The position numbers and the translations under genes were made by a program. The notes beneath the pieces are model-generated. The model did no database searches, was not told the origin of the DNA, and saw only the letters and a list, made by a program, of their open reading frames with translations. A stretch of DNA of 62,885 bases from JBEATZ01 sp041178545 (GTDB taxonomy: Bacteria; Planctomycetota; UBA1135; UBA2386): contig JBEGVB010000075.1 in the NCBI GenBank assembly GCA_041178545.1, positions 1 through 62,885 of the forward strand, given 5' to 3'. Below, piece after piece: positions 1 through 10,068 of the stretch; position 1 is the first letter of the stretch; each line of letters opens with the position of its first letter.

Positions 1-481
1 CGGACGTGATCGGTCCGCGGATGCCCGCGCCTTCCACGGGGTGGGTGCGGCCACTCGTCGCGACGCCGGTGCTGGTGAAGCTGCCGGTGGCGTAGAAGTT
101 GGTCTCGTAGCAGATCGAGTCGACGAGCGTGTTGGTGGCGTCCACCAGTTCGAGCGACTCGCCGTCGTTCTCCCACGCGTTGGAGGCCACCACCTGGTTC
201 ACGTTGGGCACTGCCGTGTTGCCCACGACCCAGTACGCACCCGGCTGCAGGATGGTGTTGGGCGGGATGGTGAAGGCGAGGTTGTTGGTGGTGGAGTCCT
301 CGGCAATGATCCGCCAGCCGCTGATGTCGACGGGGCTGGAGGTGCGGTTGAAGAGCTCGACGAACTCCTTGTCGTCGGTGCTCGTGTCGTCATAGGCGAA
401 CTCGTTGATGACGACGGGGGCGGTGGAGGAGCCGGGACCCTGCGGCAGGGCCGCAGACAGCATGGCAAAGAGGTGCAGCAT
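1..481 (-). CDS. Exported protein with lamin-tail domain (N-terminal part)
   Basis: The gene runs off the left edge; 160 codons are visible. The protein begins with a short hydrophobic signal (MLHLFAMLSAAL, then PQGP) and goes straight into a lamin-tail fold: VVINEF, then EFVELFN, DISGW, an LQPGAYWVVGN-like strand, and ESLELVDATN followed by VDSICY. This order of motifs is typical of bacterial LTD domains on large secreted proteins, where the domain is thought to help surface attachment. The ATG at 479-481 was chosen because the hydrophobic stretch starts there; no clear ribosome binding site precedes it. The catalytic or binding part, if any, lies outside the window. Confidence 0.75.
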   Translation of the reverse strand, partial: MLHLFAMLSAALPQGPGSSTAPVVINEFAYDDTSTDDKEFVELFNRTSSPVDISGWRIIAEDSTTNNLAFTIPPNTILQPGAYWVVGNTAVPNVNQVVASNAWENDGESLELVDATNTLVDSICYETNFYATGSFTSTGVATSGRTHPVEGAGIRGPITS

Positions 482-899
482 CGGTGGGCTTGGGAGTTGT
501 CGGGTGGCTGTGCTGCAGCAGACTCGACCCGCGAGTCGCTGCGGCGCGTTGCGGGCGAGGACTCTAGCGAGGAATGGGAGGAGGGGGGCGGGAGGGTGTG
601 AAAGTTGTGTGAGGATCCTGATGTCCGAATGGGGCTCGCTTGCGGAGCAACGTGCACGTGCGAACCGTGGCTGCGAAGCCGATTCTTCCTGTGGAATGCG
701 GACGTGGAAATGGACCCGAACCGGCGAGAATCTTGCTGGTCCGTTGCCTGGGCCCGCACCGGTTGCGCTGGAGCAGATGACAAAGGGGGTGCAGGACGCT
801 CCGTGGTCAGCGAGCCCAGTTCGGACATCTGGATCCTGTTACTGCGCAGCGCACACATCCCGCTGGGACCCTGCCGCTGCCCGCAGTACGTTCCGCAGC
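482..899. other. Divergent intergenic region holding repeat copy A
   Basis: This 418-bp gap separates the left-facing lamin-tail gene from the right-facing moaD-moaE fusion. No open frame here has family features; the open frames are shadows caused by high GC. Its main content is the 224-bp repeat at 613-836. Confidence 0.7.
613..836. repeat. Structured 224-bp intergenic repeat, copy A
   Basis: The two 28-nt ends (613-640 and 809-836) are inverted repeats matching at 25 of 28 positions, sharing GGATCC, GATGTCCGAA and GGGCTCGCT. A second copy lies at 22818-23038 with nearly the same length. The copies share the ends and an inner block GGACCCGAACCGGC (712-725). An inner inverted pair GATTCT/AGAATC (681-686, 727-732) flanks that block. 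The element could be a small non-autonomous mobile element or a structured RNA. No target-site duplication could be assigned with confidence. Confidence 0.7.
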
Positions 900-1604
900 A
901 TGACCGCTGAGCCCATGGTCCGCGTGACGCTGCGCTGCTTCGCCTCCGTGCGCGAGGCGCTGGGGCAGGACGTGGTGCACCTGACCGTGCCGCGCGGCAC
1001 GACCGTGGCAGGACTCCGCGAGATGCTCGGGCAGGACCACCCAGCCCTGCTGCGGCTTGCGCTGGCCTGGGCCGTCAACCAGGGCTACGCGGACGGCACC
1101 CGGGAGTTGGCCGACGGCGACGAGGTGGCGTTCATCCCCCCGATCAGCGGCGGCAACACGGAGCGCTTCCGCTTCACGCTGCGCCGGGAACCTCTCGACG
1201 TGCGCGCGCTGGAGGCCGAGACGCGCACGGACGCGGACGGCGCCCTGGTGACCTTCAGCGGGGTGACGCGCAACCACAACGAGGGATCGGCCGTGGAGTC
1301 GCTCTCCTACGAGGCCTACCCCGAGATGGCACAGCGGATGATGCAAACCATCTTCGCCGACGCCGATCGCGAGCACGCCATCACCCGGGCGCGCGTGGAG
1401 CACCGCTTGGGCACGGTGCCGGTCGGCGAGGCATGTGTCGTGGTCTGCGTGGCCGCACCGCACCGCAAGGCCGCGTTCGCGGCAGCCGAGTACCTGATGG
1501 ACCGGCTCAAGCACGAGGTACCCGTGTTCAAGCGCGAGGCGCTGCGCGACGGCGGCGGAACGCGTTGGGTGGGCAGCCTCCCGGACCCGTCGCCCACGTC
1601 ATGA
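900..1604 (+). CDS. moaX: MoaD-MoaE fusion, molybdopterin synthase
   Basis: A 234-residue fusion of both molybdopterin synthase subunits. Residues 1-85 are a MoaD ubiquitin-like domain ending FIPPISGG, whose Gly84-Gly85 corresponds to the thiocarboxylated MoaD C terminus. Residues from about 88 are MoaE, with SGVTRNHNEG, LSYEAYPEMA, HRLGTVPVGE and the C-terminal KHEVPVFKRE, which contains the catalytic lysines. The enzyme adds the two dithiolene sulfurs to precursor Z during molybdenum cofactor synthesis. In Mycobacterium tuberculosis MoaX the fusion is cleaved after the GG pair; by analogy cleavage is expected here, though not shown. The ATG at 900 precedes the first MoaD strand. The stop overlaps the next start by 4 bp (ATGA). 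No other moa gene is nearby. Confidence 0.9.
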   Translation: MTAEPMVRVTLRCFASVREALGQDVVHLTVPRGTTVAGLREMLGQDHPALLRLALAWAVNQGYADGTRELADGDEVAFIPPISGGNTERFRFTLRREPLDVRALEAETRTDADGALVTFSGVTRNHNEGSAVESLSYEAYPEMAQRMMQTIFADADREHAITRARVEHRLGTVPVGEACVVVCVAAPHRKAAFAAAEYLMDRLKHEVPVFKREALRDGGGTRWVGSLPDPSPTS

Positions 1605-2764
1605 GCCGCCCTCCCGCGATCGCACTGCCGCTGCTCCTGGTGGGCTGGCTGTTGCTGGTGCCGCTGGCTTGGCTGCTGGGCCTGCTGGTGCTGGCAGGGG
1701 ACCTGCTCGCATCGCCGCTCGTGTGGCTCTCGCGGCGGCGGCTCGCCGTGGCGCCCGCGCGAGTGCCCCGCCGCGACGTATCCGTGGTGGTGGTGTCGTG
1801 GAACGGCAGGGACCACCTGGAGCGCATGCTGCCCTCGCTGGAGGCAGCACTTGCTGCACACGGCGGCGACCACGAGGTGGTGCTCGTCGACAACGGTTCC
1901 ACCGACGGAACGTCGGAGTGGGTGCATGCGAACTTCCCGCGCGTCCGCGTGGTCGCCCTGCCCGAGAACCGTTTCTTCGTCCGCGGGATGGAGGCCGGCA
2001 TCGCGGCAGCCACGCGCGACACGCTGGTGCTGCTCAACAACGACATGGTTGTGGACCGCGGGTTCCTCGGCCCGCTGCTGGACGGCTTCACCGCCGACGA
2101 CGTGTTCGCGGTGACCGCAGACGTGGTGATGCAGGACCCGGCTGCGCGGCGCGTGGAGACCGGGTTCACCGCCGCGTGGTTCTCGCTGGGGCACGTCAAG
2201 CTGCAGCACCGCCTGCCGGGTGCCGCGGACGGTGCGTACCCGGTGGTCGCGTGGGCCGGCGGCGGCAGCACTGCATACGACCGTGCCAAGTTCCTCGCGC
2301 TCGGGGGCTTCGACCGCACGTTCGACCCCTTCTACCTCGAGGACGCGGGCATCAGCTACCAGGCCTGGAGGCACGGGTACCGCGTGCTGTTCTGCCCTGC
2401 CTCGCGCGTGGTGCACGCGCACCGCGGCACGAGCCGACGCCTGTTCGGCGACGACTTCGTGGACAACACGATCCGTCGCAACCAGCACCTGTTCGTGTGG
2501 CGCAACGTGACGAGTCCCTTGCTCACCGCCCTGCACTTCGCCACGTTGCCGCTGGTGGTGCTCCACCGCGGGTTCACGTCCACCGGGCGCACGGCGGCTG
2601 CAGGCCTCTTGTTCGAGCTGCGCGCAGTGGCCCGTGCGCTGCCCCGGCTGCCGATGGCCTTATGCCGCCGCACGGTCTCGCGCAGGACGCAGTGCGTTGC
2701 GGATGCCGAGGTGGTGCGGCGCGCCGGTGCCCGCGCGCTGCAGGCCCCGCTCGCCGGCGCGTGA
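1601..2764 (+). CDS. Membrane-anchored family 2 glycosyltransferase
   Basis: A 387-residue GT2 enzyme. Residues 5-45 form one or two hydrophobic helices, then the GT-A domain starts at VSVVVVSWNGRDHL. Visible motifs are VDNGSTDGT (nucleotide-sugar binding), LLNNDM (the DXD-equivalent), and FYLEDAGISYQAWRHGYRV, the ED motif typical of rhamnosyl/N-acetylglucosaminyl-type GT2 proteins. A short C-terminal hydrophobic segment (about 290-315) may contact the membrane. The start overlaps the moaD-moaE stop by 4 bp, so the two are probably co-transcribed although the functions look unrelated. The sugar and acceptor cannot be told from sequence. Confidence 0.82.
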   Translation: MSRPPAIALPLLLVGWLLLVPLAWLLGLLVLAGDLLASPLVWLSRRRLAVAPARVPRRDVSVVVVSWNGRDHLERMLPSLEAALAAHGGDHEVVLVDNGSTDGTSEWVHANFPRVRVVALPENRFFVRGMEAGIAAATRDTLVLLNNDMVVDRGFLGPLLDGFTADDVFAVTADVVMQDPAARRVETGFTAAWFSLGHVKLQHRLPGAADGAYPVVAWAGGGSTAYDRAKFLALGGFDRTFDPFYLEDAGISYQAWRHGYRVLFCPASRVVHAHRGTSRRLFGDDFVDNTIRRNQHLFVWRNVTSPLLTALHFATLPLVVLHRGFTSTGRTAAAGLLFELRAVARALPRLPMALCRRTVSRRTQCVADAEVVRRAGARALQAPLAGA

Positions 2765-2767
2765 GCC

Positions 2768-3478
2768 TCAGCTGCGGGCGTCCTTGGTGACGAGGTAGTG
2801 GGCCGAGGTCCAGTTCGGCCCCGCCCAGAGGTCGTCCTCGCACAGCAGCACGCGACCACCGGCGCCCTCGACGGCAGCTCTCACCTCGTCCTTGGTCATG
2901 CAGTGCATCTCCATGCGCGCCTCGCCAGCGGGCTCGTCGGGACCGGCATTGGGGATCGCACCTGTCAGGATCTCGCCCGTGGGAGCCTGGAAGAAGGCAA
3001 GGCCGCCTGGCCGGAGCACGCGCACGAACTCGCGCACGTAGCCGAGCTGGTACTCGGTGCGCATGTGCTGGAGCACGATTGCCGAGAGCACGAAGGCGAT
3101 GCTGTCGGAAGGCACCGCGCCCAGGTCGGGCCGCAGGTTGTGCAGGTACTCGACGCGGCTGCCGTGGCGGTTGTGCTCGCGCGCGCCTCGCACCATGGCC
3201 TCGCTGACGTCGACACCGAGGACGTGGTCGAAGTGCGGTGCGAGCGCCTGGGTCAGGCGGCCGAGCCCGCAGCCGAAGTCGAGTGCGCGACCCTTCGGCA
3301 CCGGCACGCCGTGGAGGTGGAGCCACGAGCCGAGCCACTCGACGGTGGACCTGCCGGTGGCGAAGAACTCCTCGGGGTCCCAGCGACCGCCCTTGCGGCT
3401 CTCGTCGGTGAGGATGGCCCACATGGGGTCCTGCTTCGCCAGGTTCTCCCAGTTGCGTGCGAGTCGGTCGAACTGCAT
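2768..3478 (-). CDS. Class I SAM-dependent methyltransferase
   Basis: The protein (236 residues) has the Rossmann motif I LDFGCGLGRLT, an acidic residue after strand 2 (LGVDVSEAM), and the post-II/III blocks VLSAIVLQHM and RVLRPGGLAFF. This is the typical Methyltransf_11/25 layout. The substrate is unknown. ATG 3478 was chosen because GAGG lies five bases upstream; a GTG at 3496 would add six residues. It converges with the glycosyltransferase gene across a 3-bp gap and diverges from the aminopeptidase gene. Confidence 0.8.
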   Translation of the reverse strand: MQFDRLARNWENLAKQDPMWAILTDESRKGGRWDPEEFFATGRSTVEWLGSWLHLHGVPVPKGRALDFGCGLGRLTQALAPHFDHVLGVDVSEAMVRGAREHNRHGSRVEYLHNLRPDLGAVPSDSIAFVLSAIVLQHMRTEYQLGYVREFVRVLRPGGLAFFQAPTGEILTGAIPNAGPDEPAGEARMEMHCMTKDEVRAAVEGAGGRVLLCEDDLWAGPNWTSAHYLVTKDARS

Positions 3479-3568
3479 CAATGCCTCGTTCCGCACAGGC
3501 TAACCCGGAACGCTGCCGCGGGCTCGGTGTGGTTCCCGTCCTGCCCCGCCGATACCCTCTCGCCACCC

Positions 3569-5044
3569 ATGAAGATCCGCATCGCTGCAGCTCCGGCCAA
3601 GGCCGGGTTCCCCCTGGTGATGACGTGCGACGGAGCCGAGCCGGACGGCGGCGCCCCGTTGGCTGCCGCGGTGGCGGCCTGCGTCGCGACCGGCGACGTC
3701 GACGGTTCGTTCCGCAAGGTGACCCTGTTCCACCCCGGCACCGGTCCGAGTCGCATGGGGACCGTGGGGCTCGGCAAGGCCAAGGACCTGACCGCTGACC
3801 GGCTGCGCCGCGCAGCCGCGGTTGCGCAGGCTGCCGCCGAGGAGGCCAGGCAGTCGACGTTCCAGCTCGTGGTGCCAGCCCAACTCGGCAACCTGACCGC
3901 GGAAGCGGCAGGCGCTGCCGTTGCGGAGGGCCTGGTGCTGGGTGCGTACCGCTACGAGCCACCGAGGAAGGACAAACCGAAGGCGCGCAGCGGACAGGAC
4001 TGCGAGGTCGTGTACCTGGGGGCAGACCGCCGCGCCTTCGCGCGCGGGTTGGAGTTCGGCCGCGTCGGTGCCGAGGGCACGGTCTTCGCCCGTGACCTGG
4101 AGAACCAGGCCGCCAACCACTGCACGCCCACGGCCCTCGCCAACGCGGCGAAGAAGCTGGCCGGCCGCGGCGTGCGGGTGAAGGTGCTGGACCGCAAGGC
4201 AATGGAGCGGCTCGGCATGGGCGCGTTGCTGGGGGTGGCCAAGGGCTCGGACGAGCCGCCGCGCTTCATCCTGCTCGAGCACGGCCCGGCCACGGCCAAG
4301 GACACGGTGTGCATCGTGGGCAAGGGCCTCACGTTCGACACGGGCGGCATCAGCATCAAGCCAGCCGCCAAGATGGACGAGATGCGCTACGACATGTGCG
4401 GCGCGGGCGCGGTGCTGGGCCTCTTCCATGCGCTGCACCACGGCGGCCTGCAGGGCGCGGCCAAGTCGACACGCATCGTCGGCCTGATCCCCGCGACCGA
4501 GAACATGCCCGGCAGCTCGGCGCAGAAACCTGGCGACGTGGTGACGGCAATGGACGGTCACACGATCGAGGTGCTCAACACGGATGCCGAGGGTCGCCTG
4601 GTGCTTGCCGACGCGATCGCGTACGCAAGGCGCTTCTACCGCCCGAGGCAGATCGTCGACCTCGCCACGCTCACGGGTGCCGTGGTGGTGGCCCTGGGCC
4701 ACGAGGTTGCAGGCATCCTCGGCAACGACCAGGAGCTCTGCGACGACCTGGTTGCAGCAGGCAAGGCTGCCGACGAGCCGCTGTGGCAGCTGCCGCTGTG
4801 GGACTGCCACAAGGAGCAGGTGAAGAGCAAGTTCGCGGACCTCGCCAACATCGCGGGACCGCAGTACGGAGCGGGCACGATTGCAGGTGCCGCGTTCCTC
4901 AGCTACTTCGCCGGCGACACGCCCTGGGTGCACCTCGACATCGCGGGCACGGCCTGGGGCTCGACCGCGAAGGACTACTACCGCACGGGCGCGGCCGGCA
5001 CGGCGGTGCGCACGCTGCTGCACTGGGTCCGCAACCGCCGCTGA
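3569..5044 (+). CDS. pepA: Leucyl aminopeptidase (M17 family, PepA)
   Basis: A 491-residue M17 metallopeptidase that removes N-terminal residues from peptides in the cytosol. The C-terminal catalytic half has the two-metal signature: VGKGLTFDTGGISIKP, MRYDMCGAGAV and the family hallmark NTDAEGRLVLAD, followed by DLATLTGA. The N-terminal ~170 residues form the less conserved macro-like domain. Length is normal for the family. It is followed after 16 bp by acetyl-CoA synthetase in the same direction, so the pair may be co-transcribed. Confidence 0.93.
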   Translation: MKIRIAAAPAKAGFPLVMTCDGAEPDGGAPLAAAVAACVATGDVDGSFRKVTLFHPGTGPSRMGTVGLGKAKDLTADRLRRAAAVAQAAAEEARQSTFQLVVPAQLGNLTAEAAGAAVAEGLVLGAYRYEPPRKDKPKARSGQDCEVVYLGADRRAFARGLEFGRVGAEGTVFARDLENQAANHCTPTALANAAKKLAGRGVRVKVLDRKAMERLGMGALLGVAKGSDEPPRFILLEHGPATAKDTVCIVGKGLTFDTGGISIKPAAKMDEMRYDMCGAGAVLGLFHALHHGGLQGAAKSTRIVGLIPATENMPGSSAQKPGDVVTAMDGHTIEVLNTDAEGRLVLADAIAYARRFYRPRQIVDLATLTGAVVVALGHEVAGILGNDQELCDDLVAAGKAADEPLWQLPLWDCHKEQVKSKFADLANIAGPQYGAGTIAGAAFLSYFAGDTPWVHLDIAGTAWGSTAKDYYRTGAAGTAVRTLLHWVRNRR

Positions 5045-5060
5045 AGGAGCCACGCGCGCC

Positions 5061-7007
<1,947 letters not shown>

Positions 7008-7025
7008 GCTCGCGCGGTTGCCAGC

Positions 7026-8270
7026 TCACCGCGTGAGCGGGCGCATGGTGTTTGCCACCACGTAGGCACCGGTGCGCTGGCCGACGTGGAGGCCCTCGAG
7101 GTTGCCGGACAGGAAGTGGATGCCGCCGTAGATGCGGCTCATGCCGCTCTCCCACGCAGCCTGGGAGAACCGGCGGTAGCTGCGGCGCACCCCGGGAAGG
7201 TCGTCGGACCCCACCGTGAACGAGACCTTGTCGGTGCCGAGCAGGTGGGTGAGGACCGTCGCGGCCGCTGCACTGAAGCTGCTGTGCCCCGACACGTACT
7301 CAGGAAACGGCGGGGTGGGGAGCAGCGGGGTCCACGTCGCATCCGGTTGTGTCCACGGGTTGCCGTCCTGGTCGGCGAGCTGGATGGCCGTGATCGGGCG
7401 CCACAGCCCGTAGGTGTACTTGCACTCCCATGCGACCATGGCTGCATCCGCCATGGCGACGTTGAGCAGGGCGTAGGCGCGCGAACGCTCGACCAAGTCG
7501 AAGCGGGAGGGGGTGAGCACCTCGTGCGCGACCTGGTTCCAGTGGCCCGGCGGGGTGGAGGTCCTGGGGCCGTAGGCCCAGAACCGGGCAACCTCGGTCT
7601 GGTCCTCCGTGCGCTGGTGGGCCGTTGCCGCACCGAGAGCCTGGACCTGCCGCAGCTCGAGCGCGTACTGGTGGCTGTCGAGGCGGGGCGGTGCCGCAGG
7701 CCGCAGGGCACTGCCTGCCGGCAGCACGAAGCACCCGACTTGCCCCCATTGCGGCAGCAGTGCCGGCAGCACTGCACCGCCGAAGCTCACGGTGGGGCGC
7801 CACATGCCGGGTGCGGTGGAGCCCGGGTAGCTGACCGTGGCGCTGGAGCCGTCCGTTGCGCGTGCCGCCAGCAGCTGGGTCGCCACGTTGGAGCCCCACG
7901 CCATGCCTGCATCACGGTCGGGCCCGGGGGCAACCCGTTCGAGCTGCCGGTCGCGCAGTGCACCGAGCTGGTTGGCGCGTGCCGGGAAGAGCGCAACCAG
8001 CGTGTCATGCGCGGCGGTCGCGAGAGCCGCCTCCACCGAGGCCGTTCGTGCCACTGCAGGCTGGACACGGTAGGCCTGGAAACGTCCATCGATCCCGTTC
8101 ACGGCGTCGTGGACTGCCGCGTGGCAGATGGCAAGTGCCCTCGAAGCCGCAGGCGGCGGCGTGTTGGTGGCGCGGACGGCATCGAGCGCCTCGTCGTTCC
8201 AGTCGCGCAACGGGTCTTGGGCAAAGACAGCGGATGCCAGGAACAGGAAGGTCGCGGCGACAAAGCGCAT
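7026..8270 (-). CDS. Exported vanadium-haloperoxidase/PAP2-like protein
   Basis: A 414-residue secreted protein with a signal peptide (MRFVAATFLFLASAVFAQ). It carries the three vanadate-binding blocks of vanadium haloperoxidases: K284-x6-R291-P292 (KYTYGLWRP), S327-G-H329 (VSGHSSF) and S378-R379 with H385 (SRIYGGIHFLSGN). The position usually occupied by aspartate after the last block is Asn390. Close relatives in planctomycetes are often annotated as PAP2-superfamily phosphatases, and vanadate versus phosphate use cannot be settled here. It converges with acsA over 18 bp. Confidence 0.82.
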   Translation of the reverse strand: MRFVAATFLFLASAVFAQDPLRDWNDEALDAVRATNTPPPAASRALAICHAAVHDAVNGIDGRFQAYRVQPAVARTASVEAALATAAHDTLVALFPARANQLGALRDRQLERVAPGPDRDAGMAWGSNVATQLLAARATDGSSATVSYPGSTAPGMWRPTVSFGGAVLPALLPQWGQVGCFVLPAGSALRPAAPPRLDSHQYALELRQVQALGAATAHQRTEDQTEVARFWAYGPRTSTPPGHWNQVAHEVLTPSRFDLVERSRAYALLNVAMADAAMVAWECKYTYGLWRPITAIQLADQDGNPWTQPDATWTPLLPTPPFPEYVSGHSSFSAAAATVLTHLLGTDKVSFTVGSDDLPGVRRSYRRFSQAAWESGMSRIYGGIHFLSGNLEGLHVGQRTGAYVVANTMRPLTR

Positions 8271-8408
8271 GGGGCCTCGAGGCGGGGAAGGGGACTCAAG
8301 CCTACCCCGCGGCTCCGCTCCGTGGGGCCCGACCGCAGCACCTGCGCGGTCATCCCCCCGGATTCGCGTGCACCGTCGTGCACCGGGCCATGGCATCGCG
8401 CCGAGAGC
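8271..8408. other. 138-bp gap between two left-facing genes
   Basis: This gap lies upstream of the haloperoxidase-like gene and downstream of the KaiC-like gene. Near 8368-8383 it holds the tandem word CGTGCACCG (two copies, each containing the palindrome GTGCAC). No convincing promoter or terminator is visible. Confidence 0.4.
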
Positions 8409-9995
8409 TCAGCTTCGGCGGTAGTCCATCGACACTGGCTCGATCACGTAGTCGTTGCCGACCGACTTGAGGATGCGGAAGGCGGGACGCGTGCGCTCGC
8501 CATCCTCTTGGTAGAGGTGCAGCACGTTGTCGAAGCTGGTCAGGTGCGGCGACGGGTCGAAGTCCGCACGGCCCTTGTGGGCGCCGGGAGGGACCAGGTC
8601 GACGATCATCGGGGTGACGCCACGGTAGCGCAGCAGGTCGACGAGGGCTGCGACCATGAAGCGTTGGTCCTGCACCAACGGGAACCGGTCCTCGAGCCGG
8701 AAGATGTTGTCGAATGCGAAGCGCGCGACCTGCTTGCCGCTGTCGCCGTGGCCGCCGTCGACGATGCGCAGCAGGTCCCAGGTGAACTTGCCCGGCGAGA
8801 TGTACTCGGGGTGCAGGTACAGCACGCGGAAGTCGGGGTGGAACGACCCGTCCGGCAGCAGGCAGAGGTCGCGCAGCACCTCCTCGCGCTGGCAGATCCG
8901 CCGGATCGCGTCCCGGTCCTCGCGCGTGCTCACGAAGAGCACGCGCTGTCCCTCGCGCAGACCCGCGGCCAGGAACCGCAGTGCGAGGAAGGTGGACCTG
9001 GTGCCCGGTTCTGCCAGCAGCACGGTGTTCGAGTTCTCGCCCGGCCCGGTCCCGCCGGTGAACGCGGCATTGAAGTCCGGGTGGCCGAGGTCGATGGGAG
9101 CCGATCCGCGTTTGGGCACCTGGAACCCCGCCTGGTCGCGTGCGATGGAGAGCTGGGCGGCCACGGACGGGTAGATGTGGATGCCGGGGCCGCGTTCGTT
9201 GCGGGCGCCGAGGTAGACGTCGCGCGTGATGCCGCGGCCTGCGATCGAGAAGTGGTGGACTCCTCGGTAGTAGTACTGGTGACGCGCCTTGAGGATCTCG
9301 ATGGCGCGCGCCTTGAACCCCGTCGACTCCTCGCGGAACGACAGGTGGATCATCAGGTCGGTGGAGAACTCCTCGGCGCTCGGCAGTCGGAGGTCGCGGG
9401 GGCTCGCCTCCTCCATCACGAAGATGCCGTGGACCTGGCTCTGCATGAGTTGGCGGCGGGTCTCGAGGAGCACGCTGCGCTTCTCGAAGTACTCGACGTC
9501 CGTCAGCAGCAGGCCGACGTTGTCGACGCAGACCATCTCCACCGGGCTGGCGAGGTCGTGGTTCTTGATCTCGGCCAGGATCCACTCGATGTCCACGGTG
9601 GTGCCTCGGGCCGATCGCTGCTGGAGCGCGGCGGGGCGGGCCTGGGTGATGACGAGGCGCGAGGTGCCCTTGCGGGTGGTTGCCTCCAGCACGAGCTTGG
9701 TGGGGATCTCGCGGGGGAGTGCCGTGATGCGCGCTTCCTTGCGGAACCAGTCGAAGTCCGAGGCCAGCTTCTGCTGGATGCTCTCGGGGGTGTGCTCGAC
9801 CGAGTAGTAGAGGTAGGTGCCGCCGTCCTCGGACTCGAGCCAGGCCCTCGTGATCATCTCCAGGGCCAGCAGGGTCTTGCCGGTGCCTGGCCCGCCCGAG
9901 ACGCAGAGGAAGCACGCCGAGTCCTCCGGGTAGCGCATGCCGCCGCCGAGGATGCCGTCGAGGCCGTCGATGCCCGTCTTCAGGATCGAGAACAC
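8409..9995 (-). CDS. KaiC-like two-domain RecA-superfamily ATPase
   Basis: A 528-residue protein from the GTG at 9995. The N-terminal domain starts like KaiC/RadA-type ATPases (ILKTGIDGLDGILGGG) and has an intact Walker A, GGPGTGKT (34-41), and a Walker B-like VEMVCVDNVGLL. A second RecA-like domain in the C-terminal half starts at TGPGENSNTVLLAEPG, but its P-loop position reads AEPGTRST, without the lysine, so only one ATPase site is expected. KaiA or KaiB are not nearby, so a circadian role is not implied. It lies head-to-head with the histidine phosphatase-like gene. An upstream GTG at 10085 would overlap that gene, so 9995 is preferred. Confidence 0.75.
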   Translation of the reverse strand: MFSILKTGIDGLDGILGGGMRYPEDSACFLCVSGGPGTGKTLLALEMITRAWLESEDGGTYLYYSVEHTPESIQQKLASDFDWFRKEARITALPREIPTKLVLEATTRKGTSRLVITQARPAALQQRSARGTTVDIEWILAEIKNHDLASPVEMVCVDNVGLLLTDVEYFEKRSVLLETRRQLMQSQVHGIFVMEEASPRDLRLPSAEEFSTDLMIHLSFREESTGFKARAIEILKARHQYYYRGVHHFSIAGRGITRDVYLGARNERGPGIHIYPSVAAQLSIARDQAGFQVPKRGSAPIDLGHPDFNAAFTGGTGPGENSNTVLLAEPGTRSTFLALRFLAAGLREGQRVLFVSTREDRDAIRRICQREEVLRDLCLLPDGSFHPDFRVLYLHPEYISPGKFTWDLLRIVDGGHGDSGKQVARFAFDNIFRLEDRFPLVQDQRFMVAALVDLLRYRGVTPMIVDLVPPGAHKGRADFDPSPHLTSFDNVLHLYQEDGERTRPAFRILKSVGNDYVIEPVSMDYRRS

Positions 9996-10068
9996 AGGGC
10001 GAGCGTATCGGCGTCCGAGCGCTGCTTCCACGGTGGAACTCGGCTGCAGTGCAGCAGAAGATCCGCAC

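Noticed and set aside
8409..9995. Interpretation as a circadian clock KaiC
   Set aside because: The second P-loop is degenerate and no kaiA or kaiB is nearby.
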